Assembly: GCA_016845175.1 (NCBI GenBank) | Contig: JAERTD010000035.1 | Location: 62,001-126,000, forward strand | Length of the DNA stretch: 64,000 bases | Reading direction: 5' to 3' | Source of the DNA: Bacteroidota bacterium | Lineage (GTDB): Bacteria > Bacteroidota > Bacteroidia > Bacteroidales > F082 | Part shown: positions 53,570 to 61,545 of the stretch, one piece after another | How the letters are laid out: every line of letters starts with the position of its first letter | Numbering within the stretch: the first letter of the stretch is position 1 | Notes under the pieces: model-generated | The model's database searches: none | What the model was told of the DNA's origin: nothing | What the model saw: the letters and a program-made list of their open reading frames with translations, nothing else | Position numbers and translations under genes: made by a program

Positions 53570-54739
53570 CTACTGCCTCTTGGTCTTTAACATGAATACG
53601 AAAGGTAAGGCTCCGATGGCCAGAAAAGCCGAAATCAGATAAGTCTGCTCCAGACCAAATGCATCTCCCATCAATCCTGCAAAAAAGACAGCCACCGCTG
53701 AAGCCATAAAACTAATGGTCATAAAGATACTGTTGGCGAATACCGGCATCTCCTTGGCCACATCCTGTACCAGTGCCAGCAACACTGGTCCCGGTGCAAA
53801 CACGAATAATCCCAGAAGCACCAACCATACCAAACTTAAGATGCCGCTGCTGGTAATAAACAAGGCCATTAGACCTGGAGTGATCAGACTGATGATAATT
53901 AAAGCGGTTTTACGACCAATGCGATCAGAAATGCTTCCGGAAAGCACAGTTCCAACAGCTCCAGCCAATTGGAAAATAGCAAGGGCTGAATTGGCAAACC
54001 AAAGGCTCTCCCCCTTCTCATTAAAAAAGTAAGTCGGCAAAAAAGCGGTTAAGCTCGATTTCATAATTGCCCTGAAAAGTGTGATGCCTATGAGTATGAG
54101 AAAGAAAGGAATTAAAGCCTTAAAATGTTTCCAGTAGGCAGGTCGTTTCTCACCTTTTTTGAAATCAGAAGATATCTTTACATTTTTAAGTTTCAGATAC
54201 ATGATAAATGAGGCCACCAGACCAAAAGGGATAAGCTTCCAGGTTCCTTCAAGGCCCCAAATAGTAACAGCACCAGTAATGACCAATGGACCAGCAGTCC
54301 GGGCCAGCTCTCCTCCAAACATATAAAAACTCATGCCCCTGCCGGTTTGTGTACCCGACAGTTTTTTAATCATAACTGGTGAGGGCACATGGTAAAGGGC
54401 ACTACTCACTCCCATCACCAGTAACAAAATGGAAACCATGGTGAAGTTTTCTGCTACGCCAAGCAAACTCATGGATACAGCAGTAATGGCGGGTGTTAAA
54501 ATCACAAAATATCGGGCAGCAGTGCGTTCGGCAATCAGACCAATGAGTGGGTTTAATAACCAGGGAATTCGCTGAAAGAGATCCCACAGGGAAGCCACGG
54601 CCAGGGTAATGCCAAATTTTTCAATAAGTAACGGCCGGAGGGGTGCTAAAAAAGAGGAATAGATATCATGCAGCATATGGCTCAACGAAAGCAGAACCAC
54701 ATTCGACAGCTGAAACCTCTCTTTCTTTTGTACAGCCAT
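53570..54739 (-). CDS. MFS transporter (Fsr/fosmidomycin-resistance-like)
   Basis: A 389-residue, 12-helix major facilitator. SHMLHDIYSSFLAPLRPLLI near the N-terminus and GVSSALYHVPSPVMIKKL in the fifth helix resemble the Fsr efflux group, and SGSISDRIGRKTALI is the mid-protein MFS signature. It probably exports a small drug-like or metabolite anion. Its ATG overlaps the stop of the upstream kinase-like gene as TAATG, so the two are translationally coupled and form an operon with the LOG gene. It is convergent with the asparaginase gene 7 bp away. Confidence 0.87.
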   Translation of the reverse strand: MAVQKKERFQLSNVVLLSLSHMLHDIYSSFLAPLRPLLIEKFGITLAVASLWDLFQRIPWLLNPLIGLIAERTAARYFVILTPAITAVSMSLLGVAENFTMVSILLLVMGVSSALYHVPSPVMIKKLSGTQTGRGMSFYMFGGELARTAGPLVITGAVTIWGLEGTWKLIPFGLVASFIMYLKLKNVKISSDFKKGEKRPAYWKHFKALIPFFLILIGITLFRAIMKSSLTAFLPTYFFNEKGESLWFANSALAIFQLAGAVGTVLSGSISDRIGRKTALIIISLITPGLMALFITSSGILSLVWLVLLGLFVFAPGPVLLALVQDVAKEMPVFANSIFMTISFMASAVAVFFAGLMGDAFGLEQTYLISAFLAIGALPFVFMLKTKRQ

Positions 54740-55287
54740 TAAACCTCCAGCTTATCTTTCAGTTGTTGTATGAGATCTTCTCGCGTGCCGTTATTATCAA
54801 TAGTAATATCTGCTCTGTCGATACAGGCTTGCAAATTTTGTTTGTTGCGATCTGTGGTAATCATTTCCCTTTTTTCATTGGCCAGGAAGGTGTCAAAATC
54901 GATTTGATCAGTGGATGATTGCCTCAGTTTTATGCGTTGGTAACGAACTTCAGGCTTAGCATCAACTGCAATCAGACTGAAGTTACCCTGAGATTGTAAA
55001 TAGTCAATCTCTCCTGGTGTTCGGATGCTTTCGATGATGGCATCCTTAGCACTGCTAGCGGCTATTTGGAACAATTCCCCTATAATATAATGGGGTGTAT
55101 GTTTGGCCCTTAGTGCATTGGCCACCTGGGTCATGCTGTCGCGGTTCACTTCCAATCCCTGAACCTGAATCTGTTCAATTAAATACTGACGTACCGAATA
55201 GTGAACATATCCGGCTTCCTTCACCAAATAATCTACCACCGTACCTTTTCCTGCACCCAATGTTCCTGTGATCCCTATGATTTTCAT
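54739..55287 (-). CDS. P-loop nucleotide kinase-like protein (dephospho-CoA/adenylate-kinase fold)
   Basis: A 182-residue P-loop NTPase. The Walker A is GITGTLGAGKGTVVDYL (about residues 5-21). The lid/LID-like segment LRAKHTPHYIIGELF and the switch IIESIRTPGEIDYLQ, then VDAKPEVRYQRIKLRQ, recall dephospho-CoA kinase and archaeal-type nucleoside kinases, but neither is a full match. It may phosphorylate a nucleotide or precursor. It starts eight bases after the LOG gene and is coupled to the MFS gene, suggesting that a nucleotide-like molecule is made, modified and exported by the three genes. Confidence 0.75.
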   Translation of the reverse strand: MKIIGITGTLGAGKGTVVDYLVKEAGYVHYSVRQYLIEQIQVQGLEVNRDSMTQVANALRAKHTPHYIIGELFQIAASSAKDAIIESIRTPGEIDYLQSQGNFSLIAVDAKPEVRYQRIKLRQSSTDQIDFDTFLANEKREMITTDRNKQNLQACIDRADITIDNNGTREDLIQQLKDKLEV

Positions 55288-55295
55288 AATTCAGA

Positions 55296-55892
55296 TTATT
55301 TGTGATTGCTTTCAAGCATGATATCATCAATCCATTTGGCCATGGTAATGGGTTGATAGTCTTCCATTTTTTTAAGGAGTACCTCAGCATCATCCGACAC
55401 CATCAGATTGTCTCCATGCTCTTTTCTAATAAAGCCTTCACCAACGCCATGATTTACAAACTCCAGCAATCCATCAAAATACCCATTCACATTCAGTATC
55501 CCCAGAGGTTTATCTGTTATACGTAATTGGTTGTAAGTCATTATTTCCGAGAGCTCATCAAGAGTGCCAAAACCACCAGGCATGGCAATAAAACCATCCG
55601 ACATTTGCACCATCTTTTCTTTACGCTCAGCCATGCTATCTACTATGATTAATTCGGTCAATCCCATATGAGCCACTTCCTTGGACACCAGATTTTTAGG
55701 CATCACACCCGTCACCTGCATCTGGTGTTGAAGCAAGCTTTCAGCCAGCACATTCATAATACCCACACGTGCGCCACCATATACCAGACCCATTTGAGAT
55801 GCTGCCATAACTTCAGCAAGTTTTCTTGCCGCTTCAGCATACTCAGACCTATTTCCAACACTGGATCCGCAAAACACACATAGCTTTTTCAT
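55296..55892 (-). CDS. LOG family nucleoside-monophosphate phosphoribohydrolase
   Basis: A 198-residue Rossmann-like enzyme of the lonely-guy family, which cleaves the ribose phosphate from nucleoside or cytokinin monophosphates. KLCVFCGSSVGN, GLVYGGARVGIMNVLA and the signature PGGFGTLDELSEIM are complete, including the Arg in MAERKEKM. In bacteria most members act on AMP or other purine nucleotides. It is the first gene of the minus-strand operon LOG, P-loop kinase, MFS, with a good promoter box 18 bases upstream. Confidence 0.93.
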   Translation of the reverse strand: MKKLCVFCGSSVGNRSEYAEAARKLAEVMAASQMGLVYGGARVGIMNVLAESLLQHQMQVTGVMPKNLVSKEVAHMGLTELIIVDSMAERKEKMVQMSDGFIAMPGGFGTLDELSEIMTYNQLRITDKPLGILNVNGYFDGLLEFVNHGVGEGFIRKEHGDNLMVSDDAEVLLKKMEDYQPITMAKWIDDIMLESNHK

Positions 55893-55909
55893 TGGCTTAA
55901 ATTTTCACA

Positions 55910-55917
55910 CAAAAGTA
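55910..55917 (-). promoter_or_regulatory. Predicted -7 box for the LOG operon
   Basis: The minus strand reads TACTTTTG, matching TAnnTTTG, 17 bases before the LOG gene ATG. It is the same octamer used for thiL and the tRNA-Ser gene. Confidence 0.55.
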
Positions 55918-56023
55918 GCTTAAACTTCCAATTAATGGAATTTGAAATCGGTGGTAAAAGATAAATCCAAAGGAATACTGATAACAATCCTATGACTATG
56001 GAAGCCATGAATTTGTTTTAAAT

Positions 56024-56031
56024 TATTTTTG
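56024..56031 (+). promoter_or_regulatory. Predicted -7 box for tatD, nearly leaderless
   Basis: TATTTTTG matches TAnnTTTG and ends seven bases before the tatD ATG, so the transcript would start at or next to the start codon. No -33 TTG is seen at the normal spacing. Confidence 0.5.
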
Positions 56032-56038
56032 CGCCATT

Positions 56039-56809
56039 ATGTTAATCGACAGCCATACCCATTTATACCTTGACAATTTCAAGGACGACCGTTCATCTGT
56101 AATTGAAAGAGCCCTTCAGGAAGGGGTCCGGTATATGTTATTACCGAACATAGATGCCGATTCGGTGGATGATTTGGAACATCTGCATCAGCAATACCCA
56201 AACAATTGTCTGCCTATGATGGGTTTGCATCCTACTTCTGTGGATGCTGATTACGAATCTTTCTTAGGAAAAATTGATGAGAAACTTGCCAGCTCTCAGT
56301 ATATCGCTGTAGGTGAAATTGGCATTGATTTATATTGGGACAAAAGCCATCAGGAAGAGCAACTGGATGCTTTCAGAAGACAGCTGAAAATGGCAAAAAA
56401 GTACAAATTGCCGGTATCCATTCATACACGTGATGCCTTTGAAATGGTTTATCAAACGGTCAAAGAGGAACTTACAGATGATTTGCATGGAGTTTTTCAT
56501 TGTTTTGGAGGAAGCTTAAAGGAAGCCGGGCGAATAGCAGATCTTGGTTTTAAAATGGGCATTGGAGGTGTGGTTACTTTTAAAAAAGCCGGACTCGCAG
56601 AAATTGTAAAAGATATCCCACTTCAGCATTTGGTGTTGGAAACCGATGCTCCTTTCCTCACTCCGGCACCCCATCGTGGGAAACGAAACGAAAGCAGTTA
56701 TGTGAAACACATCGCCCTGAAAATCGCCGAAGCGAAAGGCTGCAGTTTTGAAGAGGTATCAGAAATAAGCACTCAGAATGCAGTAGCTGTGTTTAATTTG
56801 AATAACTAA
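56039..56809 (+). CDS. tatD: TatD family metal-dependent deoxyribonuclease
   Basis: A 256-residue TIM-barrel hydrolase. DSHTHLYLDNF (HxH), GLHPTSV, AVGEIGIDLYWD (Glu), VSIHTRDAF (His), GVFHCFGGSL (His) and LETDAPFLTPAPHRGKRNES (Asp) supply the metal-site residues in family order. TatD acts as a 3'-5' DNase in DNA damage repair; it is not part of the Tat export system. It is followed 11 bp later by ansA and probably co-transcribed with it. Confidence 0.94.
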   Translation: MLIDSHTHLYLDNFKDDRSSVIERALQEGVRYMLLPNIDADSVDDLEHLHQQYPNNCLPMMGLHPTSVDADYESFLGKIDEKLASSQYIAVGEIGIDLYWDKSHQEEQLDAFRRQLKMAKKYKLPVSIHTRDAFEMVYQTVKEELTDDLHGVFHCFGGSLKEAGRIADLGFKMGIGGVVTFKKAGLAEIVKDIPLQHLVLETDAPFLTPAPHRGKRNESSYVKHIALKIAEAKGCSFEEVSEISTQNAVAVFNLNN

Positions 56810-56820
56810 AGTGCAAAGCC

Positions 56821-57849
56821 ATGCTTGAACCAACCTCAATATTGATCATTTATACCGGTGGCACCATTGGAATGATCATGCATCCAGATTCGAAAACTCT
56901 GAAACCCTTCAATTTCGACAATATTGATAAGCAGATACCTGAATTGAAGCGTTTCCATTACCAACTCGACTTTCACTGCTTCGATCCATTGATGGATTCT
57001 TCCAATATGAATCCGGAGGTTTGGATTCAGTTGGTGCGTATCATTAAAGATAACTATGAAAACTATGATGGCTTTGTGGTTTTGCATGGATCTGATACCA
57101 TGGCCTATACAGCTTCTGCGCTCAGTTTTCTTCTCGAAAACCTGAACAAACCGGTAATTTTCACTGGCTCACAATTACCCTTGGGTGTTTTGAGAACAGA
57201 TGGGCGAGAGAACTTCATTACGGCCATCGAGCTTGCAGCAGCTAAAGAGGAAGAAACCCCATTGGTTCCGGAAGTATGCATCTATTTCGAGAACCAGCTC
57301 ATGCGGGCCAACAGAACCATGAAATATAATGCCGCCAATTTCAATGCGTTTGTTTCTGGTAACTATCCCTTACTGGCTGAAGCAGGAGTATACCTGAAAT
57401 ATAATCACGAGGTGATCCACAAACCCAATTTCAAAAAGCTAAAAATACACACAAAGATGTCGGATCAGGTGGGGATACTCAAACTGTTTCCAGGGATCAA
57501 TCCCCATTTCGTAGATGCAGTCTTACAAACACCCAAAATTAGAGGTATAGTGATGGAGACTTTCGGAGCAGGAAACGCCAGTACGGAGGCCTGGTTTATT
57601 AAAAAATTAAGAAAGGCCATTGAGAAGGGAATCTATATTATTAATGTGAGCCAATGCCTGAGTGGTTCGGTGGAACATGGTAAATATGAAACTAGCCTGG
57701 CTCTGGAGGAGATAGGCGTGATCAGTGGAAAAGATATCTCCACAGAAGCCGCCATAACCAAATTGATGTATGTTCTGGGACAAGACTATCCCAATGATTT
57801 GGTTGACAAACTCTTAAGAAATTCACTAAGAGGTGAAATGACCACCTGA
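56821..57849 (+). CDS. ansA: Type I (cytosolic) L-asparaginase
   Basis: AnsA hydrolyses asparagine to aspartate and ammonia. The 342-residue protein has IYTGGTIGM with the first catalytic Thr, VVLHGSDTMAYTASAL with the second Thr-Asp pair, and TGSQLPLGVLRTDGRENF with the Lys/Arg-region typical of type I enzymes. There is no signal peptide, so it acts in the cytosol, unlike the lipoprotein Ntn-hydrolase encoded about 3 kb upstream. The start ATG is 11 bp after the tatD stop. Confidence 0.94.
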   Translation: MLEPTSILIIYTGGTIGMIMHPDSKTLKPFNFDNIDKQIPELKRFHYQLDFHCFDPLMDSSNMNPEVWIQLVRIIKDNYENYDGFVVLHGSDTMAYTASALSFLLENLNKPVIFTGSQLPLGVLRTDGRENFITAIELAAAKEEETPLVPEVCIYFENQLMRANRTMKYNAANFNAFVSGNYPLLAEAGVYLKYNHEVIHKPNFKKLKIHTKMSDQVGILKLFPGINPHFVDAVLQTPKIRGIVMETFGAGNASTEAWFIKKLRKAIEKGIYIINVSQCLSGSVEHGKYETSLALEEIGVISGKDISTEAAITKLMYVLGQDYPNDLVDKLLRNSLRGEMTT

Positions 57850-57912
57850 TTAACACCAGGTCTGACCAAATATATAATGGGTCTAATTAATTGATATTGG
57901 TGTCCATCACAA

Positions 57913-57942
57913 TTGTTTGTTTATAATAATTTTATACTTTTG
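57913..57942 (+). promoter_or_regulatory. Promoter of tRNA-Ser
   Basis: TTG at 57913-57915 and TACTTTTG at 57935-57942 are separated by 19 bases, which fits the Bacteroidota -33/-7 pattern well. The tRNA begins 23 bases after the -7 box. Confidence 0.7.
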
Positions 57943-57965
57943 GCGTTCCTTTTTCCTAAAGGTCT

Positions 57966-58054
<89 letters not shown>

Positions 58055-58133
58055 AACATTTTTGGCTGCTTTTACGTTAGTGTTAAGAGCGCCAAAGAAA
58101 TGCTATATAACTATAGTAAGTCAAATATATTTT

Positions 58134-58141
58134 TAACTTTG
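58134..58141 (+). promoter_or_regulatory. Predicted -7 box for the exb operon
   Basis: TAACTTTG matches TAnnTTTG, 47 bases before the exbB ATG. It lies 80 bases after the end of the tRNA, so the operon has its own promoter. Confidence 0.5.
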
Positions 58142-58188
58142 TCAGTTCATAAAATTTTTAGTTTTTAATTGAAAACAATTTTCAAATC

Positions 58189-59016
58189 ATGAAAAAATTA
58201 ATCGCGTTTCTTTCAATTGTTGCTTTGGTAACTTTTGGGTTATCCAACTACACATTTGCCCAGGAGGCAAACGATCAAGGCGAAGCAGCTAATGACACAA
58301 CAGTAGTTGATTCCACACAGAATGTAGCAGAAGAGGTTGCCCAAGAGGTTGCCACTGTCGCTGAAGTTCCAGAGGAAAAACCCTTGACATTCCACGAAGT
58401 ATTAAAAGAAAAATTTATTGAAGGTGGTCCAGGTTTTATGGGTATTGTTTTGCTTGCCCTTATTTTTGGATTGGCTATCAGTATTGAAAGGATTATTTAT
58501 CTGAGTATGGCTTCTGTCAATACCAAAAAAATCCTTAACAATGTAGAGTCAGCCCTTGAGTCAGGTGGTATCGACCAAGCCAAAGAAGTGGTGCGTGATA
58601 CACGCGGACCAGTGGCCAGTATTTTCAGCGAAGGTTTAAACCGCTGGGATGATGGTATGGCTGAAGTTGAAAAAGCCATTATTGCTTATGGTAGTGTGGT
58701 AACCGGTAGACTTGAAAGCGGCGTTAGCTGGATTTCACTCTTTATCGCTTTGGCACCTATGCTTGGATTTATGGGTACAGTAATCGGTATGATTAAAGCC
58801 TTTGATGATATCGCTGCTGCAGGTGACATTTCTCCTACCATTGTTGCGGACGGTATTAAAGTTGCGCTTTTGACCACAGTATTTGGTCTGATTGTTGCCA
58901 TTATACTACAGATATTCTACAACTTGATTATTTCAAAAATTGAAAGCCTCGTAAACGACATGGAAGACAGTTCAATTGCTTTCATCGATATTTTGGCCAA
59001 ACACAGTAAAAAATAA
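58189..59016 (+). CDS. exbB: ExbB/TolQ/MotA-type proton channel protein
   Basis: A 275-residue inner-membrane protein that forms the pentameric proton channel energising TonB. It has a signal-peptide-like start (1-24, ending TFAQ), as is common for Bacteroidota ExbB, then an acidic linker (25-70) and three membrane helices (about 85-105, 183-205, 220-245). SIERIIYL, APMLGFMGTVIGMIKAFDDI and VALLTTVFGLIVAI are the channel motifs. It heads a four-gene operon with a small membrane protein and two ExbD genes; TonB is not in this window. Confidence 0.92.
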   Translation: MKKLIAFLSIVALVTFGLSNYTFAQEANDQGEAANDTTVVDSTQNVAEEVAQEVATVAEVPEEKPLTFHEVLKEKFIEGGPGFMGIVLLALIFGLAISIERIIYLSMASVNTKKILNNVESALESGGIDQAKEVVRDTRGPVASIFSEGLNRWDDGMAEVEKAIIAYGSVVTGRLESGVSWISLFIALAPMLGFMGTVIGMIKAFDDIAAAGDISPTIVADGIKVALLTTVFGLIVAIILQIFYNLIISKIESLVNDMEDSSIAFIDILAKHSKK

Positions 59017-59021
59017 GAATC

Positions 59022-59438
59022 ATGAAAGATAAGATAGCCGATATTACAAGATGGATCTTGTACTTGTTGCTAGCTTTTTCAGTGATTCCAGGAGTCCTGT
59101 TTTATCTAGGCGTACTTGATACAGAATTATTCATCAACTTGGGCAAAATGTTGCTCATCGTAGGGGTTGTGATTATGTTCCTCTCCCCTGTGGTTGGTTT
59201 CTTTACCAATCCGAAAAACATCGTCAAATTGCTCGTAAGCGTAGGAGCCTTTATACTCGTACTGGTGCTTTCCTATAGCGTAGCAGACGTATCTTTCTCA
59301 GACTACAGACTTGAAGTACTCAGGACTACTCCTGAAACTTCCAGACTGGTAGGAATGGGATTGTATACCACATATATTGCATTTGGATTAACTATCGTGG
59401 CAGCATTGTATGCCTCTGTTGTTAAACTGTTTAAATAA
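59022..59438 (+). CDS. Small four-helix membrane protein of the exb operon, unknown function
   Basis: I do not recognise this 138-residue protein. It has about four membrane helices (roughly 12-32, 42-62, 67-88 and 112-135) and short loops, with an extracytoplasmic-looking stretch DVSFSDYRLEVLRTTPETSR between helices three and four. It lies five bases after exbB and eight bases before exbD, so it must be expressed with the proton-channel proteins and may be an accessory subunit. No enzyme or transporter motif is visible. Confidence 0.8.
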   Translation: MKDKIADITRWILYLLLAFSVIPGVLFYLGVLDTELFINLGKMLLIVGVVIMFLSPVVGFFTNPKNIVKLLVSVGAFILVLVLSYSVADVSFSDYRLEVLRTTPETSRLVGMGLYTTYIAFGLTIVAALYASVVKLFK

Positions 59439-59446
59439 AATAAATT

Positions 59447-60025
59447 ATGGCTAAAAGAGCAGCGCCGGAAATCAACGCCGGATCTATGGCAGACATTGCC
59501 TTCCTTTTGCTTATCTTCTTCCTTGTTACTACTACAATGGATGTGGATACAGGTATTACAAGGAAGCTGCCCCCGCCTGTTGAAGATAATCAGGAGGACA
59601 TCGATGTTAAGGATAGAAACGTGTTGAAAATCCTTGTGAACAGTAGAGATGACCTCATGGTTAATGGTAAAAGAATGGATGTGAGAATGCTCAAGGATAA
59701 AGCGAAAGACTTTATGAGCATCCACCCCAATGATGATACCTATCCTGAAACTAAGGACAAATTTATTGAAGAACTGGATAAAACCGTAGTGGCTTCCAAG
59801 GGTGTGATATCCCTGAAAAACGACCGCGGTACATCCTATGAAATGTATATTGCTGTGCAGAATGAACTGGCCCGTGCCTTTAATGAAATGAAGGATGAAA
59901 AGTCGGTGGATATGTACGGTATAAAATACAGCCAGCTGGTTGACCCAGTGAAAATCAAAATCATCAATAAATTGGTTCCTGTTCCAATTTCAGAGGCTGA
60001 ACCCGAAGATATTGGACTTAATTAA
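59447..60025 (+). CDS. exbD: ExbD/TolR family protein (first copy)
   Basis: A 192-residue protein with one N-terminal membrane helix (about 17-37, ADIAFLLLIFFLVTTTMDVD) carrying the proton-relay Asp of the family, preceded by INAGSMADI. The periplasmic domain follows, longer than in E. coli ExbD, with KNDRGTSYEMYIAVQNELAR typical of the TolR-like fold. It couples proton flow through ExbB to TonB. It lies eight bases after the small membrane-protein gene and 14 bases before the second exbD. Confidence 0.9.
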   Translation: MAKRAAPEINAGSMADIAFLLLIFFLVTTTMDVDTGITRKLPPPVEDNQEDIDVKDRNVLKILVNSRDDLMVNGKRMDVRMLKDKAKDFMSIHPNDDTYPETKDKFIEELDKTVVASKGVISLKNDRGTSYEMYIAVQNELARAFNEMKDEKSVDMYGIKYSQLVDPVKIKIINKLVPVPISEAEPEDIGLN

Positions 60026-60039
60026 CGGAGGCTAAAGCT

Positions 60040-60510
60040 ATGTCAAGATTTAAAACAAAAAAAGGTAAAGGATCAGCAGCAATTAATACTTCCTCCTTGC
60101 CCGATATTATCTTTATGTTACTGTTTTTCTTTATGGTAACTACGGTAATGCGTGAGGTAACAGTGATTGTTAAGCAGAAAATGCCTGAAGCTACTGAAGT
60201 CCAGAAACTGGAGAAAAAATCATTGGTAAGTTTCATCTATATTGGTGAGCCCAAAGATTCCAAACTATATGGTACCTCAGCACGTATTCAATTGAATGAC
60301 TCTTTTCATAATGTATCTGACATCCCTGAATTTGTAGCCAAAGAACGTCAGGATCGCGATGAAGCCGATCGTAAGTTTATCACCACTTCTTTGAAAGTGG
60401 ATGGCGCTACCAAAATGGGTATCGTTACAGATGTGAAACAGGAACTACGTAAATCCGGAGCATTAAAAATCAATTACTCAACCCGTAAAAAGGTTGCGAA
60501 GCGACAATAA
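60040..60510 (+). CDS. ExbD/TolR family protein (second copy)
   Basis: A 156-residue ExbD with a basic N-terminus (SRFKTKKGKGSAAIN), then the membrane helix with its Asp (SLPDIIFMLLFFFMVTTVMR, about 21-40) and a periplasmic domain ending in DVKQELRKSGALKINYS. Two ExbD paralogs in tandem are usual for Bacteroidota; they may form a heterodimer inside the ExbB pentamer. The start is preceded by GGAGG, a rare Shine-Dalgarno-like site for this genome, about 9 bases before the ATG. Confidence 0.92.
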   Translation: MSRFKTKKGKGSAAINTSSLPDIIFMLLFFFMVTTVMREVTVIVKQKMPEATEVQKLEKKSLVSFIYIGEPKDSKLYGTSARIQLNDSFHNVSDIPEFVAKERQDRDEADRKFITTSLKVDGATKMGIVTDVKQELRKSGALKINYSTRKKVAKRQ

Positions 60511-60530
60511 TAATATTTTCATGAGAAGGA

Positions 60531-60561
60531 AGGGTGTTTCATTAGGAACACCCTTTTTTTT
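60531..60561 (+). terminator. Intrinsic terminator of the exb operon
   Basis: AGGGTGTTTC and GGAACACCCT form a 10-bp stem (one G-T) with loop ATTA, followed by a run of T bases. The T run touches the stop codon of the convergent CPBP protease gene. Confidence 0.88.
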
Positions 60562-61486
60562 ATGCCCCTATGCTACCACGTTCCTTCTGATACAGGATTT
60601 GTATCAACCACATACTAATCAGAAAACTACCAATAATATAAACAGGATTGACTGTACTCCCGAATTCTTCCATGCTTACATTGATATGGTCATGCTCATG
60701 CAGATAAAAAATAACCACCGAAGAGGCATTGTTGACAAAATGAACCAGAATGGGTACCCACATATTTTGAGTGATGACGAACAAATACCCTAGTAATATA
60801 CCCAGCAGCATCCTGGGAAGGAATCCGTAAAATTGCAGGTGCAAAGCACTGAATAAAACCGCACTGATAATAACGGCCACGTGTATATTCTTAGTCATCT
60901 CCTGAAAAATCTTCAACACCACGCCCCTGAACAAAACCTCTTCTCCAATGGCCGGAACAATGGCCACAACCAACAGATTGAAAAGAAGGGCACCCATATG
61001 GTCAGCCTGAAGAAAGGTATGCGTAAGCTGTTGTGCTTGCAATTCCCGGTCTTTCATCCAGTTTTCAATTCCGGTCAAGGCTTCTGGCAATTGCATCTCC
61101 TGATTTAAAGCACCCACATAATTTAAAAATGGTAAGCCTGTATATACCAATAACATGGGTATCAGCATCGCCAGGGCGCTGGGCCGCTGGGATAATTTCA
61201 GATAATCTCTTGTGGAATCACTCACATAAAAGCAGTAAATGAGTACCGGTGCGACAAAAAACCCAATCTGGTTGATGAGTTGGTACCATTTGATAAATAT
61301 TACAGCCTCTGCTGTCTCAGGGTTTTCCAGGAAGCTTGCGAGCGTCATTAAATCCAATCCGAAATAGAATTTTCCTATGAGGAGACCAAGGAGGGCTGCC
61401 AGCAAAGTGAACAACAATATCAGGCCAACCAGTAAGGTCAGTTTAAGCCAGGGTGAGATATCCTTTAGATAAGCTAATCGCTTCAT
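60560..61486 (-). CDS. CPBP intramembrane metalloprotease (CAAX/ABI family)
   Basis: A 308-residue membrane protein with about eight helices. The protease motifs are in the C-terminal half: EEVLFRGVVLKIF (the EExxxR of motif 1), LFSALHLQFYGFLPRMLLG (FxxxH of motif 2) and ILVHFVNN (HxxxN/B of motif 4). Members cleave prenylated or other membrane peptides, or modify immunity peptides; the target here is unknown. The gene is monocistronic and convergent with the exb operon. Confidence 0.9.
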   Translation of the reverse strand: MKRLAYLKDISPWLKLTLLVGLILLFTLLAALLGLLIGKFYFGLDLMTLASFLENPETAEAVIFIKWYQLINQIGFFVAPVLIYCFYVSDSTRDYLKLSQRPSALAMLIPMLLVYTGLPFLNYVGALNQEMQLPEALTGIENWMKDRELQAQQLTHTFLQADHMGALLFNLLVVAIVPAIGEEVLFRGVVLKIFQEMTKNIHVAVIISAVLFSALHLQFYGFLPRMLLGILLGYLFVITQNMWVPILVHFVNNASSVVIFYLHEHDHINVSMEEFGSTVNPVYIIGSFLISMWLIQILYQKERGSIGA

Positions 61487-61497
61487 AGAGGGGACTT

Positions 61498-61525
61498 TTG
61501 AGTTTGTGCAAAATTAATATTTTTG
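61498..61525 (+). promoter_or_regulatory. Promoter of dusB
   Basis: TTG at 61498-61500 and TATTTTTG at 61518-61525 are 17 bases apart, within the Bacteroidota range. The -7 box ends 20 bases before the GTG at 61546, which argues against the upstream TTG as a start codon. Confidence 0.65.
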
Positions 61526-61545
61526 CAAACCCTTTTAGATACACT

